A stretch of DNA of 64,000 bases. Origin: Dactylorhiza incarnata. Lineage: Eukaryota; Streptophyta; Magnoliopsida; Asparagales; Orchidaceae. Of the stretch, positions 21,594-31,411 are shown in pieces (position 1 is the stretch's first letter; every line of letters starts with the position of its first letter). Location of the stretch: positions 1,711,501 to 1,775,500 of the forward strand of contig JAWHQI010000266.1 of the NCBI GenBank assembly GCA_033032865.1. Direction: 5' to 3'. The notes beneath the pieces were generated by a model. The model was not told where the DNA came from, did not search any database, and worked only from the letters and a program-made list of their open reading frames with translations. A program made the translations under genes and the position numbers.

Positions 21594-23972
21594 ATGGCTC
21601 CCTCCTCGAATCCCAAGATCGGAGTTGGCAATGAGGTTGTTCGCTCGGGTATTGCCGATTTATCCGAGGACTTCCAGAATCTCTTCTGTATGCTTGATGC
21701 CGCCGGTTTGGAATTTGTTCTTGAGCACCCTTGCCGTATCATGTTTGATGAGGTTGAAGAATTCTTCAAGAATGCAAAGGCTATCAAGGACGGAAGGATG
21801 TTGGTCTCTTTCGTAAAAGGGATCAAAATCAAGATGTCTCCCAAGACCCTTGTGAAACATTTGCACCTCACTAAAGTTGATTTTGAAGAAGAGTTAAGTG
21901 ACAGTGATTGGTTGAGAACAGCTCGATACTGTGGTCTGGAATCAGACTTTTCTGCTGTTAAAAGGAGCAAGATGAATGATGCAGGCAAGCTCATGGTGGA
22001 TATCATTCTAAAAGTTCTCTTTTGCAAGCAAGGCACACAGGGGCATGTATCTGAAGAGACCTTTCTTCTGATGGTTGGAATAGTCACTGGGAAGAAGAGA
22101 GATTGGGCCTCAATCTTGTTCTCCAACATCAAGGCCTCAATCAGCTCTCCAAAGTTTGCAAGGATCATCACTCTGTTTCTGAATCAGTTCAATTCTGCCA
22201 TATTTGACATGTCCAAAGGTGCAGTTATTCATCACCTCAAGAAGATCGATGTCGTCACCATGCAGAGATGGGACATTCGGATCAAGAAGCCGGGAGTGGC
22301 TAGTGCAGTTTCTGAGGGGGAGCCTCAGCAGTCTGCAGAAGCTGGTATTCCCTCTGAAGGCCAGGTACCTGTAGTACCCTCATTTCCCTTTCCTCCTCAG
22401 ATTAGACCTAAAGCCTCAGGCAGAGCTAAGCTGCCAATCCGTTCAAAGACCAAAGGCCAGCCCTCCTCAGCTCCAGAAGTTCCCATTCCTCCACCAGTTC
22501 CATCAGATCCAGCAGTTTCATCAGTTCCATTCGATAATATTCCTTCACCATCTCAAACTCCCATTACAGTTTCAGTTCCACCACCTCCATCTCCTCCTCC
22601 TTCAGTTACTGAAGAAGAAGCCTCCTTGGCAAATGAGGCAGTGGCAGCTGTTCTCATGGATATTCAACAAGAACCCTCTGTTGTGCACAGTCCCAGTGGC
22701 CAGCAGGCAGGGTCTGGTGCTGATTTTGTCTTCAATCAAGATGATGATGTTGATTCAGTACATGTTTCAACACCTTCCCCAGTACATGTTGAGGGGGAGT
22801 CAGAGTTTGATACAACCAAGCATGCTCCGGATGAGCTAGGTTGTGAAGACGGTAAGGTAGCACCTTATTGTGAAATTGAAGACATTCCTGGTGATGAAGA
22901 AGCTCCAGTAGATACTCATATTGCTGCTCCTACTGCTCCTCTACCATCCTTTCACTCTTCTCCTCCAGTACATGATGCAGGTTCTCTTCTGGGACAAATA
23001 GAGGCCATGCTAAAAAGGCAAAGTGAACAGTTTGAACACTCCTTGACGACTGTCCACAGGAGGATTACTTCAGTGGAAAGTGAGTTTGGTCGGGAGCTAG
23101 CCAAGATCAAGGCAAATTATGAACATCTTTCAGATTTGATGTGTCATGGAAGCAAGTCAGTGGAGCATGCAACTGCCGGTGTAGGCACTATGCTGAAGCA
23201 GACTGTAATCATAACCCAACTTCAACAAACTATGCTGAATGATGCTGAAGCCAACACTTTCAAAGTTGTTGATGAAGTGGGCAAGTTTAAAGATGATACT
23301 CTCCAAACCCTATCTGTAGAAGTCAGAAAGGGGGAGGAAAATATAGTAGCTCAAATAACAGATTTGGTTGAAAGCTCAGTATCTGCTCTTCAAAGCTCAT
23401 GGAATTCTCAGTTTGAGCAGTTCTCTACCAGGATGTTGAAGCAAGTTGCTGATATTAATGCTTACTCTTTCAAAACAGCAACATGGCTGCATAATCAGAT
23501 CTTTCCTGAATTGGAAATTGATCCTAATGTTCCTGTTCCTCAGTTCTCTCCTAGACCAGAAGATTTTGTTGGCAAGGCTCCTTCTGTTGCAGATCAGTCA
23601 GATAGGACTGGGTCTAAAAGAAAAAGACATTATGGTGAGGGTCCCTCTGCTACTAGGTCTGTTCCCTCCTCCAGTTCTGCAGGATCTTACAAGGCTAAAG
23701 TTGAGAAAGGTTATCCAGAACTCTGGAGCCCAGTCTCAAAAGATATTATTCTTGAAACTTATAAGTTAGTTTATGAAGGTAAGATGAGCAGATCTGAATG
23801 TTACAGTTCTTCTGAATGGGAGAAGCATGAGACAGCTCAAAGGAAGCGAAGGATTCATTTCAGAGCTTTTGGGTATAATAATGCTGATGCTCCGGAACCC
23901 CCTCCGTTTTACCATCCCAAGCCTCATGCTTATTTCTCCAGACAAGAAGAAAAGTTGAAAAGAAGATCTTGA
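21594..23972 (+). CDS. Copia-C ORF3, accessory protein of unknown function (792 aa)
   Basis: The ATG at 21594 is the first after a TATA-like box. Residues 1-230 form a helical domain (FQNLFCMLDAAGLEFVLEHP, later MVDIILKVLFCK, KKRDWASILFSNI). It is matched by the third ORF of Copia-F, which reads VGKILLCK and KKVDWGSCLLKMI at the same spacing. Residues 245-345 are rich in Pro and Ser, and about 460-640 is predicted coiled coil (Leu/Glu/Gln-rich, LGQIEAMLKRQSEQFEHSL). The C-terminus has basic clusters (SKRKRH; AQRKRRIHFRAFGYN; KLKRRS). The third ORF of SIRE-type elements is often called env-like, but I see no signal peptide or membrane-length hydrophobic run. A nuclear, motif-binding role is possible but is inference. 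Confidence 0.88.
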   Translation: MAPSSNPKIGVGNEVVRSGIADLSEDFQNLFCMLDAAGLEFVLEHPCRIMFDEVEEFFKNAKAIKDGRMLVSFVKGIKIKMSPKTLVKHLHLTKVDFEEELSDSDWLRTARYCGLESDFSAVKRSKMNDAGKLMVDIILKVLFCKQGTQGHVSEETFLLMVGIVTGKKRDWASILFSNIKASISSPKFARIITLFLNQFNSAIFDMSKGAVIHHLKKIDVVTMQRWDIRIKKPGVASAVSEGEPQQSAEAGIPSEGQVPVVPSFPFPPQIRPKASGRAKLPIRSKTKGQPSSAPEVPIPPPVPSDPAVSSVPFDNIPSPSQTPITVSVPPPPSPPPSVTEEEASLANEAVAAVLMDIQQEPSVVHSPSGQQAGSGADFVFNQDDDVDSVHVSTPSPVHVEGESEFDTTKHAPDELGCEDGKVAPYCEIEDIPGDEEAPVDTHIAAPTAPLPSFHSSPPVHDAGSLLGQIEAMLKRQSEQFEHSLTTVHRRITSVESEFGRELAKIKANYEHLSDLMCHGSKSVEHATAGVGTMLKQTVIITQLQQTMLNDAEANTFKVVDEVGKFKDDTLQTLSVEVRKGEENIVAQITDLVESSVSALQSSWNSQFEQFSTRMLKQVADINAYSFKTATWLHNQIFPELEIDPNVPVPQFSPRPEDFVGKAPSVADQSDRTGSKRKRHYGEGPSATRSVPSSSSAGSYKAKVEKGYPELWSPVSKDIILETYKLVYEGKMSRSECYSSSEWEKHETAQRKRRIHFRAFGYNNADAPEPPPFYHPKPHAYFSRQEEKLKRRS

Positions 23973-24196
23973 AGGAGAATGTTGCTGTTGCTGCCAAGAC
24001 CTATTTGTTTTGATGCTGATTTTGTGAACATCAAGTTTACCAAACAATTCAATTCATATATATATATATATAATTGTTGATTTGATGTTCTCTAATTGTC
24101 TATTTCCATATCATTGTGTAGTATAGCATATTTATTCTTTATTGTTGTAATTCACCTTAGTGTAAAGGGTTCTGACTTCTACAAATAGGGGGAGAT
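23973..24196 (+). other. Copia-C 3' untranslated region and polypurine tract
   Basis: Holds a short TA microsatellite (about 24057-24072) and ends with AATAGGGGGAGAT, the polypurine tract that primes plus-strand DNA synthesis, directly before the 3' LTR TGTTGGG. Confidence 0.8.
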
Positions 24197-25721
24197 TGTT
24201 GGGAATTGTTTTCACAATTACCTTAATTTGTGAGAAGTCACCCTTAAACTAAGATTGAATTACTTTTGTATTTGATATGCTTTTCCAAGTATGGTTTTGC
24301 AGATGACCATTGCTAAGTGTAAATCAATGTCAGGTCACAATGAGTCTGCAAACACAGTTTCATAGAATGTAATTCCTCATTCTATGAAACATGGTGATGA
24401 CTCATATGTGATCTCTCTATTGAGATACACTTCATTTTCAAGACTATTGAAGACCTTGGAGTGCAGCTGCAGCAAGTGGTCAAGAAAAGAAAAGGAGAAA
24501 AAGAAGATAATTTTTCTAAAGGGATGTCTCGAGAGATCGAGCTTGTCTCGAGAAGTCAAGGCTTGTCTCGAGATTCAGCCTCTGCTCTTTCCGGAAACTA
24601 TATCTGGATGTCTCGAGAGATCAACCATGTCTCGAGAACTACTGGACCGAGAGATTTCCTTTGTCTCGAGAGATCCTGCTTTACTCGAGTCTGCAATCTT
24701 TGGATCTCTTTGCCTCAGTTCTCGAGAGTCAGATTTCTGATGTCTCGAGATATTTGGTAGGTCTCGAGAGCTATTCCTTATGTCTCGAGAGATCCATCTT
24801 TTCCCGAGACTTTGGTCTGATGATTACTTCTTCCTCTGTTCTCGAGAGATACACTTCATGTCTCGAGAAGTCCCATTTGTCTCGAGACATCTGTCTAAAT
24901 CTTAATATTCTCTGTTCTTGACGACCCGTGTTCGCTCATCTCCGATCCTAACGGCTTTCTTGAGAGGATTTAAGGCTGGTTTATACCTTAATTGTCTTTC
25001 TCTATATATAGGATTAGTTTTGGGGTTTCAAAGACAAGTTCTCTAATCATTCAAGCCCTAATTCTCTTTCCCGATCTAGAAGAACGAGAAAAGCGCCGCC
25101 TCGCCGTCGCCTACGTTTGGAGATTGATCTTCTCATAGGAGTTGTCGATTTCATTCAGGGAAGATTCGATTGATCCAAGGTCTGATACTACAATCTCTAT
25201 TGGATCGTTTCGGATTGCAAAGGTCAGATTTGAAGGATCTTAGTTCTTCCTCACCGTTCCCTAAAGCTATTCAAGAAGAAGGAAGAATACACCTCTATCT
25301 TTCAGTTCTGGTATTGTTTTGTTCAAAACTTTTATCATCCTTGTAGGAGAGATTGTTCTCCGAGTTGTAGGAGTTGTTCTCCGAGTTGTAGGAGAGGTTG
25401 TTCTCCGAGGTGTAGGAGTTGTTATCTCCGAGTTGTAAGAGAAGTTTTCTCTGAGTTTGTAGGAGTTTTGACTCCGAGACAGTAGGATTGTTCTTGATCC
25501 GAGTTTCAGAAAGTAGTCAAGTCTAGCTGTGGTGCTAGATTGGCGAGGCCGGCAGTGGAGTACCCAAGTACGGGGAACCACTATAAATTCCTGTGTTATC
25601 TGTGGCTGTAATTTCTTTTCTGTGCTGTGCTTTACGTTTAATATTTTAATTTCCGCAAAAGACGTAGAGATCACCTATTCACCCCCCTCTAGGTGATTTA
25701 GGTAGGCAACTAGATACTTCA
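24197..25721 (+). repeat. Copia-C 3' LTR (1525 bp)
   Basis: Near-identical to 14074-15455 but with about 150 extra bases around 24600-24755. That segment carries six more CTCGAG motifs, for 14 in all. The last 800 bp differ from the 5' LTR at very few places: GGTAGGCAACTAG here against GGTAGGAAACTAG in the 5' copy. Confidence 0.93.
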
Positions 25722-25834
25722 ATGGTTAGTTCCTCAAAGTAGGAGTACTCACGAGATGCCTCGAACGCGCCCGCCGAATTCTACTCGCACCCCGGAAAGC
25801 ATTTGTGGCGCTCTCAAATAAATTTTAATCATCA
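25722..25834 (+). repeat. Lard-B 3' LTR, second part
   Basis: Resumes with ATGGTTAGTTCCTC, continuous with GGATAATGGT at 14073 once one ATGGT is counted as target duplication. It ends AATCATCA at 25834. The next bases, CGCCCTTAGAGG, belong to LTR-D. Confidence 0.9.
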
Positions 25835-26984
25835 CGCCCTTAGAGGGGGGGGGGGGTGAATAAGGGGTTTACTGTTTTAAATGTAAACTGACAGATTTTA
25901 TAAAAACAGGAAAACTTTTTGGCTCTGTAGCTAACGTCTGGTGTTATATAGTTAACGTCGGGGGTTATCTCCCCAAAAATATTTTAGCAGAAATATTCAA
26001 AGTGATTTTACTTGTACAATCTTAAGTGAAATAAACTTTCTGACAATCAGAGATAATAAAATGAGTATTATTTATTTCAAGAAGAAGATTACAAAACATT
26101 TAATTTCAATAACGCTTGAAATAAAGACGACAAGATAAAAATCACTTTTTTGTTCCTTCACCGGTCCCTCTCCCAAAGACCGGTGGGCTATAGCCTATCA
26201 ATCCTCAAATAAGGTCTCTAGCCACCCCCTAGATCTACCCTTGACCTAATCACCATGCACTAGGCGACAAATTACCCCCTAAGCCGCACAAGGACCTAGT
26301 CGCTACACGCAAGGCGGCGAATTCACTACCGTTACAAGAAAATATAAAAAGATTAAGATAAAATCAGATCAAAAGAGTCCCTATATTGAAGAGCACTGAA
26401 ATAGATGTTGAATACACGATAAGATCATCATCGGAGTTGAAGCGAGCGTCCTTCTTTAAATTGTACCGTTGAAAATCTCCTTCTCACTCTTGTTCCTCAA
26501 TGGTGGTGTTGGGAGTTATCTCTGAAATCTGAATGAAATGCTCTCTCAGATCTCTGGAATGAAGGCTTCAATGCATCTCACTTGAGCAAATGAAATCAGT
26601 TCTTTAAATAGACACGAGAGTTAAAGCTTGGCGTTAAGCATTAACATCAGCGTTAAGCATCATGTATGGTAGTTGCTGAGATCATGCAAACCATCAGGAT
26701 TGTGGCAGATCATGACTCAACGCGGGCGTTAAGAGTCAACGCTGGCGTTGTCTCTGGCTTCTCGATGGATTACTTCTCTATAGCATTTCATCTCGACGGA
26801 TCCTTCTTGACAAAAGTTAACGCGGGGCATTAACTACTAACGCGGGGCGTTAGCTCTCTTTTCAGAGAATCGTCATCAATCAGCATCCTGTTCATAGGGT
26901 TTTATAACTATAGTACCTGCACACTATAAACACAAGCAAGATCAAATACATAGTGTGATTTGTTATTTCTCAAACTAAGAGAAG
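25835..26984 (-). repeat. LTR-D: old copia-type LTR, truncated at both ends
   Basis: Minus-strand reading ends in TTATTCACC...CTCTAAGGGCG, like the end of the LTR at 51418-52600. Its beginning (CTCTTAGTTTGAGAAATAACAAATC) matches CTCTTTGGTTTGAGAATAACAAATG near 51440, so both belong to one family. Lard-B inserted near its 3' end, and LTR-E cuts its 5' end about 24 bp short. It contains GCGTTAA/TTAACGC motifs at 25930-25965 and 26635-26870, and a 12-base G run at 25845-25856. No coding frame is visible. Confidence 0.7.
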
Positions 26985-27259
26985 TGGAACAGAAGATCCA
27001 ATAACCTAGAGGGTGGGGGGGAGGTGAATAGGTCTCTTTGGTTTTTACTTAATTGTTGTTACAGTAAATGAGTAGTAAACAAAATCACAAGCAAACACAT
27101 AAAGCACACAGTTGTTTATAGTGGTTCCCCAAGACAGTGTGTCTATAGGTAGTCCACTTTCCCTTTACACCTTTGTAACAGTGTGTTAGATAAGGCTTAC
27201 TCCTCCAATCTCAGCTCCAGGATCTTACAACATAGATCCCTCGAATCTCTCAGGATTGC

Positions 27260-27540
27260 TCCAAGCCCTACCTCAGGCCGACCATCCCAACCACTCAGAG
27301 TGCTCCCACTCCTACAGCTCAGAGATCCCCTTGACCTCCTACCTCAGTCCTATCAAGAAGCCCTACTACTCAGGTCCAACAACCCTACAGCTCAGGCTCA
27401 ACAACCTTACAAACCTCAGTGTTAACAACCCTATAACTCAGGTTCAACAACAATACATCTCAGGCTCAATAGCCTTATAAACCTCAGTCTCAACAACCCT
27501 ATAACTCAGGTTCAACAACCCTACAATCTCAGGCACAGTG
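27260..27540. repeat. CTCAGGTTCAACAACCCTA-type tandem repeats in LTR-E
   Basis: About eight imperfect units of 27-33 bp, each with CTCAG and CAACAACCCTA or close variants. A second cluster of CTCAG/CTGAG words (CTCAGCGG, GGCTGAGAC) lies at 28010-28130. CTCAG is the family motif of this LTR. Confidence 0.75.
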
Positions 27541-28190
27541 CCCTACAAGCTTAGAGCAATACAGTTCCAATGAAAGGTTATAATTATAGCTTACAATAGT
27601 TGACAGCAGTGTTTGTCTTCTGTTGTATATGCACAGCTGGTGCAACCTTGAAGCTGAGCTGAATGAAATCTTCAGACCTTGCTCCTATCTGATCCTTCAC
27701 TTCAGTGGATGAGAAAGGATCACCTTGCTCTTCTGAATAGAAGAATTATCTTCTCTCCTTATATCTTCTTGCTGGGTCTGGAAGCAGAAGGAGAGAGCTT
27801 CTTGAAGCCACCAATGGAACAGTATATGGCTTTCTACCTTTTAGCAATTAGCACCCAAAAACCTTTTTCTCTGAAATGCCCTATCATGTTCTTTATACTT
27901 CTTTCATCTTCAACGGCTCTAAGGAGACCCCTAACACAGCAAGGAGAAGGATAACATACTTTATCTAGCTTTACAGCTGTTTGTTCCAAAAGCAAATACC
28001 GACAGTTTTTTCTCAGCGGATTTTGTCTATCTGCAACTCAGATGAGGCATACTACTTCTCAGTGATTCCTGGCCTCATCTCAGCGGCTCGGCTGAGACAG
28101 CAATCTCATCTCAGTGGTTCAGACAGTGAACCACTAACATTATTCCTATGCTTGGAATATCTAAGCCCTGCACAGTCATGATGCAAAAAG

Positions 28191-28195
28191 GGGAA
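28191..28195. repeat. Target site duplication of Copia-F (GGGAA)
   Basis: GGGAA at 28191-28195 and at 48574-48578 border the TGAAAG...CAACA ends of Copia-F exactly. Confidence 0.92.
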
Positions 28196-28267
28196 TGAAA
28201 GTGCACAGTTAACCTCACTAGAATTCTCTAGAGGGGGGGTGAATAGAGATTTAAAAATACATTGTGC

Positions 28268-28307
<40 letters not shown>

Positions 28308-28934
28308 GTGTGTAATAATCACAGATTTAAGCTTCCCACACACCAACAAGAATTAAGCAAGTAAAGAAAGAAAATAGCAAGAAGAAAATCACAGCACAAC
28401 ACAAAGAAATATAGTGGTTCCCCAAACTTTGGGTAGTCCACTCTTCTACCCCCTTGGTAGGAATTCACTATCTTGCACTGATTCTTTTGCTAAGGAGACT
28501 CTTAGAACCAACCTGAGTCTTTTGACAAGGAGACTCTTAGAACCAGTACAACTGAATTTTTTGAAGAGAGATTCTAAAAACTCTTTTACACTGTTTGAAA
28601 ATGAAATGAAGATAAGAAGAAGAAGTAGAAGAAGTAATTTAAACAAGAAAGATTCTTCTTCCTAGCAAGAAGATTAGAAGCACAAGAATAGTGAATGTAA
28701 TCTCTCTTCTATAGTGAGAAGGAGATTGTAAGCTTTTCTCTCTTAGAGCTTTCAGAATTTGCAGCAGAATGGCTTCAGAAGGAGGAGAAGATGAAGGCTT
28801 TTTCTTTGCTGCAGCAAACTAGCTCTTTTCTCAGCTTTCTCACTCTTCACTTGGGATCTCTTCCTCTTTTTCAAATGTATATATTGGATCACTGGTTATT
28901 ATTCTATGTCGACTTGCATCTTATTTATATCTCT
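28196..28934 (-). repeat. Copia-F 3' LTR, distal part
   Basis: Matches 47273-47967. It includes a (TA)n microsatellite at 28271-28310 that is much shorter in the other LTR, a seven-base G run at 28233-28239 against eleven at 47310-47320, and the conserved TATAGTGGTTCCCC...GTAGTCCAC block at about 28410-28442. Confidence 0.9.
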
Positions 28935-29886
28935 TGTACAACCCCGATGTTCGCCTGGAAGGGTCCCTGGTTCGCATACCCAGGGGAGCGAGCCAGGGAT
29001 GGGCGAACCAGGCAGGGCGAACCCAAGAAGAGCAAGAGGCCCTAGAGGCGGGCGAGCCAGCCGGTCGAGGGAGTTCGCTAGGAAGGCCCGGGACCTTGGG
29101 GTACAAATAGCCATTTTTGGGGTACAGTTAGCCATTTTGGCGAGCTCGACTCGCTAAAGAGCGGTTCGGCAGGCGAGTCCTAGAAGCAGGCGAGCCAGCC
29201 GGTCGAGGGAGTTCGCTAGGAAGGCCCGGGACCTTGGGGTACAAATAGCCATTTTTGGGGTACAGTTAGCCATTTTGGAGAGCTCGACTCGCTAAAGAGC
29301 GGTTCGGCAGGCGAGTCCTAGAAGCAGACGAGCCAGTCAGTCGAAGGAGTTCGCTAGGCAGGCGAGTCGGCCAGACATTTTGGCGAGCCCCGTGTTCACT
29401 GGAACGGGTCAAGGGTCTCTGGTCCGCCAGTACCTGGGGTGGTCTTAAAAGCTCCTGGTGGTCTGCGGCTAGCCCATCAAAACAGCGGAGTTTGGCTGTT
29501 AGCAGACCAATTCGGGGTGCGGATAGGAAGAATGGACAGCGGGAGTTGGCTATTGACAGACCACAAAACCAAAATCTATAAATAGACCTTAAAGGGCACC
29601 TTGGAAGAGGACGGTTTTCAGAATCTTTGAGCCTTCTTCTCTCCATAGGTCGCTTTGGTTTGGGCTCTCTAGCTCTCCAAGGTGCCTGAGTCTTAGCTTT
29701 GGCTTGGGAGGGGAAGCGCTCAACGATCTTCCGAGTTAGTGGAGGGACCTCCTTGCTGAGACCAGGGTCTTTGTTCTTTGTCCGAGTTACCTGCCTATCT
29801 CTTCCGAGGGACCGGTAAGGGCTAGTCGCCCCTCAATTTGTTGAGGGCCCCGAGCTCCACGAGAGACCGAGAAATCGGTTTCAACA
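28935..29886 (+). repeat. Tat-G 5' LTR (952 bp)
   Basis: Contains a 138-bp internal tandem duplication (29052-29189, 29190-29327, partial third copy to about 29370), rich in GCGAG and TTCGCTAGG, and a TATA box at 29577-29584. The 3' LTR has the same duplication, so it predates insertion. Confidence 0.93.
29577..29584 (+). promoter_or_regulatory. TATA box of Tat-G 5' LTR
   Basis: TATAAATA in AAATCTATAAATAGACC, after the GCGAG-rich repeats. Same box at 41841-41848 in the 3' LTR. Confidence 0.6.
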
Positions 29887-29889
29887 TTT

Positions 29890-29907
29890 TGGTGCGGTGA
29901 GCGTGGA
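29890..29907 (+). promoter_or_regulatory. Tat-G primer binding site (putative)
   Basis: TGGTGCGGTGAGCGTGG begins three bases after the LTR end (ACA TTT TGG), the normal position. I cannot assign the tRNA. Confidence 0.5.
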
Positions 29908-29942
29908 GCGTGGCTGGTTCAAGAAAGTTCCAGAGAAGGGTT

Positions 29943-31411
29943 ATGGCGGGAGATGAGGAGCAGGGCGAGGAGTTCGGGGAGACTCCTTAGGAGGCGATGG
30001 CCAGGATGCTCGCGGATTTCAGAAAGGAGGTGCTCGACACTTTGGGGTTCACGGTCACAGCTCTGCGAAGTGAGTTTGCGATCCCAGCACCTCAGGCGAC
30101 CCCTCCCCCAACAGCAGTCGGCGAGAAGGCACCAGGGGGAAGGGCTGGAAAGGAAGTTGCCGTTGGTTTAGGTCAGAGCCAGGAAGGGCGAGTCTTGTTC
30201 GCAAGTCCGGCGAGCTCCGTGCCTGTAAACTCAGTGCTGACGAGCTCCATCCCAGCGAGCGCGACGCAGGCGAGTGCGCGCCAAGAGGAAGCGGCGACGG
30301 TCGGGGTGGTTCAGGCGAGCACCGCCCTCGCGAGCACAGTCCCGGCGAGCTCAAGTTTGGCGAGCGAGCTCGGGGGACGAGTGGAGCCAGGGAAAGCAAC
30401 AGGAGTGGGAAGCCCCTTTTGCGAGCTGGTGCTTTCCGCACCCGTCCCTGGGGGATTTGGAGAATGGGACCGGGTGTACTATAACGGTAGAGATGACCCT
30501 GTCCAGCACCTGCAGAGTTTCGAAGACTCGGTCTCCATCAGGCCGATGTCAGATTCCTTCAAGTGTCGGCTCTTTGCCGTCACCCTCAAGGAGAAGGCCA
30601 GGGACTGGTTCCACCATCTCCCTGCAGGGTCAATCTACTCGTTCGAGGATTTGCGCCGAAGTTTTTTGCTGAGGTTCTCGACCTCAAAAAAGAGGAAGAA
30701 GGACGCTGATTCCCTCTTCGCAGTGAAGCAGGGACCCCGGGAGTCGCTGGCTCAGTATGCCGATCAGTTCCAGGAGGAAGTGCAGCTCACTCAGGAGATG
30801 CCTGGGTTTGCACTCCAACTCGCCTTCACGGTCGGGTTGAAAGAGAGTTTCTTCAAGATGGCGTTGAAGAGAAAAGCCCCCGTCTCCTATGAAGAGCTGA
30901 TGGAGAGGGTGTCGGAGGAAGTCGCGAGTGAGGAAGCCAATTCCGAGCTCACCAAGAGGCTAGCAAAGCTCAGTGAGCCGGAGGTGAGGCAGCAGGAGGT
31001 CAGGAGAAGGGATTAATCCCGGGCCCCGGAGGGGGAATGGAGGCCGCAAGGTGGAGGAATGCAAGGGCAGGGAAGGGGTTACGGCCCAGGAAGGGGTAAC
31101 CATGTCGGAGGTCAATGGAGGCCCCCCAGTTAGGGTGGAGGCAAGGTCCGATGCAAATGCCTCCCCCTCCCCAACAGGCCATGGGAATTGGACAGGGAAG
31201 AGGTAGAGGAAGAGGAAGGGGAGGAGAGGTGGAAACGGCAGCCGCTAGGAGGAGAAGGAATAGGGTGGCAGAGGCCGAGGCAAGGGAAGTGGCGTTGCCA
31301 TATTGTATCTTCCATGATGTGGAAGGTCACTCGACGGACACCTGTCCGGAGTTCTTGGAAGTAAAGAGGGGCAGAGCGCCCGCGTCACCACAGCAGTAGC
31401 CAGTAAGGATC
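29943..31411 (+). pseudogene. gag: Tat-G gag (stops and one frameshift)
   Basis: The ATG at 29943 opens the frame, with a TAG at 29988-29990. The retrotransposon gag core lies at about 30460-30960 (YYNGRDDPVQHLQSFED, ARDWFHHLPAG, LRRSFLLRFSTSKKRKKD, YADQFQEEV). The stretch before it is low-complexity Ala/Ser/Val. After the core come a TAA at 31014-31016, a one-base frameshift in a C run near 31124-31129, an Arg-Gly rich segment (31195-31235) that would bind RNA, and the Tat-type Cys-His motif CIFHDVEGHSTDTC near 31305-31347. Another TAG follows at 31397-31399. The stops at Gln codons fit C-to-T change. The frame continues without overlap into protease, so one polyprotein is likely. Confidence 0.88.

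Larger units (their letters stand above)
14074..25721 (+). mobile_element. Copia-C: SIRE/Maximus-like Ty1/copia element, apparently intact
   Basis: LTRs at 14074-15455 and 24197-25721 share TGTTGGGAATTG...ATACTTCA ends. The order is LTR, tRNA-iMet primer site, gag, pol with integrase before RT (Ty1/copia order), a 560-bp spacer, a 792-residue third ORF, polypurine tract, LTR. A third ORF after pol, large gag and long LTRs fit the SIRE/Maximus lineage. gag, pol and ORF3 are open throughout. The LTRs are near-identical apart from one indel of about 150 bp and a 7-bp difference. This is probably a recent insertion and possibly still mobile. Confidence 0.93.
7786..25834 (+). mobile_element. Lard-B: large coding-free LTR retrotransposon, split by Copia-C
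   Basis: Two direct repeats of about 1.7 kb (7786-9509; 12484-14073 joined to 25722-25834) flank 2.5 kb without a coding frame. The LTR starts TGATGAATAG (12018) and ends AATCATCA (9509 and 25834), so it has perfect 6-bp inverted ends, TGATGA/TCATCA. A primer site complementary to plant tRNA-Asp follows the 5' LTR, and a GGGGG-containing tract precedes the 3' LTR. This is the plan of a large retrotransposon derivative (LARD), probably mobilised by Athila-type elements given the primer. The first 470 bp or so of the 5' LTR are missing from the window because Tat-A inserted there. The 3' LTR is split by Copia-C. Confidence 0.85.
26985..28195 (-). repeat. LTR-E, left part: solo copia-type LTR split by Copia-F
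   Basis: On the minus strand the LTR starts TGTTGGGAATATTTCCC (48657 leftward), is split by Copia-F at the GGGAA site, and ends CTTCTGTTCCA at 26985. Total length is about 1290 bp, near the 1301 bp of the Copia-F LTR. It shows the shared LTR landmarks: CCTAGAGGGTGGGGGGGAGGTGAATAGG at 27005-27032 and TATAGTGGTTCCCC...GTAGTCCAC near 27118-27162. Flanks do not match: AGAAG at the left, GTTAT at the right. Confidence 0.7.

Noticed and set aside
21594..23972. Envelope glycoprotein
   Set aside because: No signal peptide, no membrane-spanning run and no surface-protein-like Cys pattern; basic and coiled-coil composition instead.
26959..26963. GTTAT as target duplication of LTR-E (also at 48658)
   Set aside because: It is native LTR-D sequence (the same word occurs in the related LTR near 51455 as AATAAC) and would leave an LTR end without TG.
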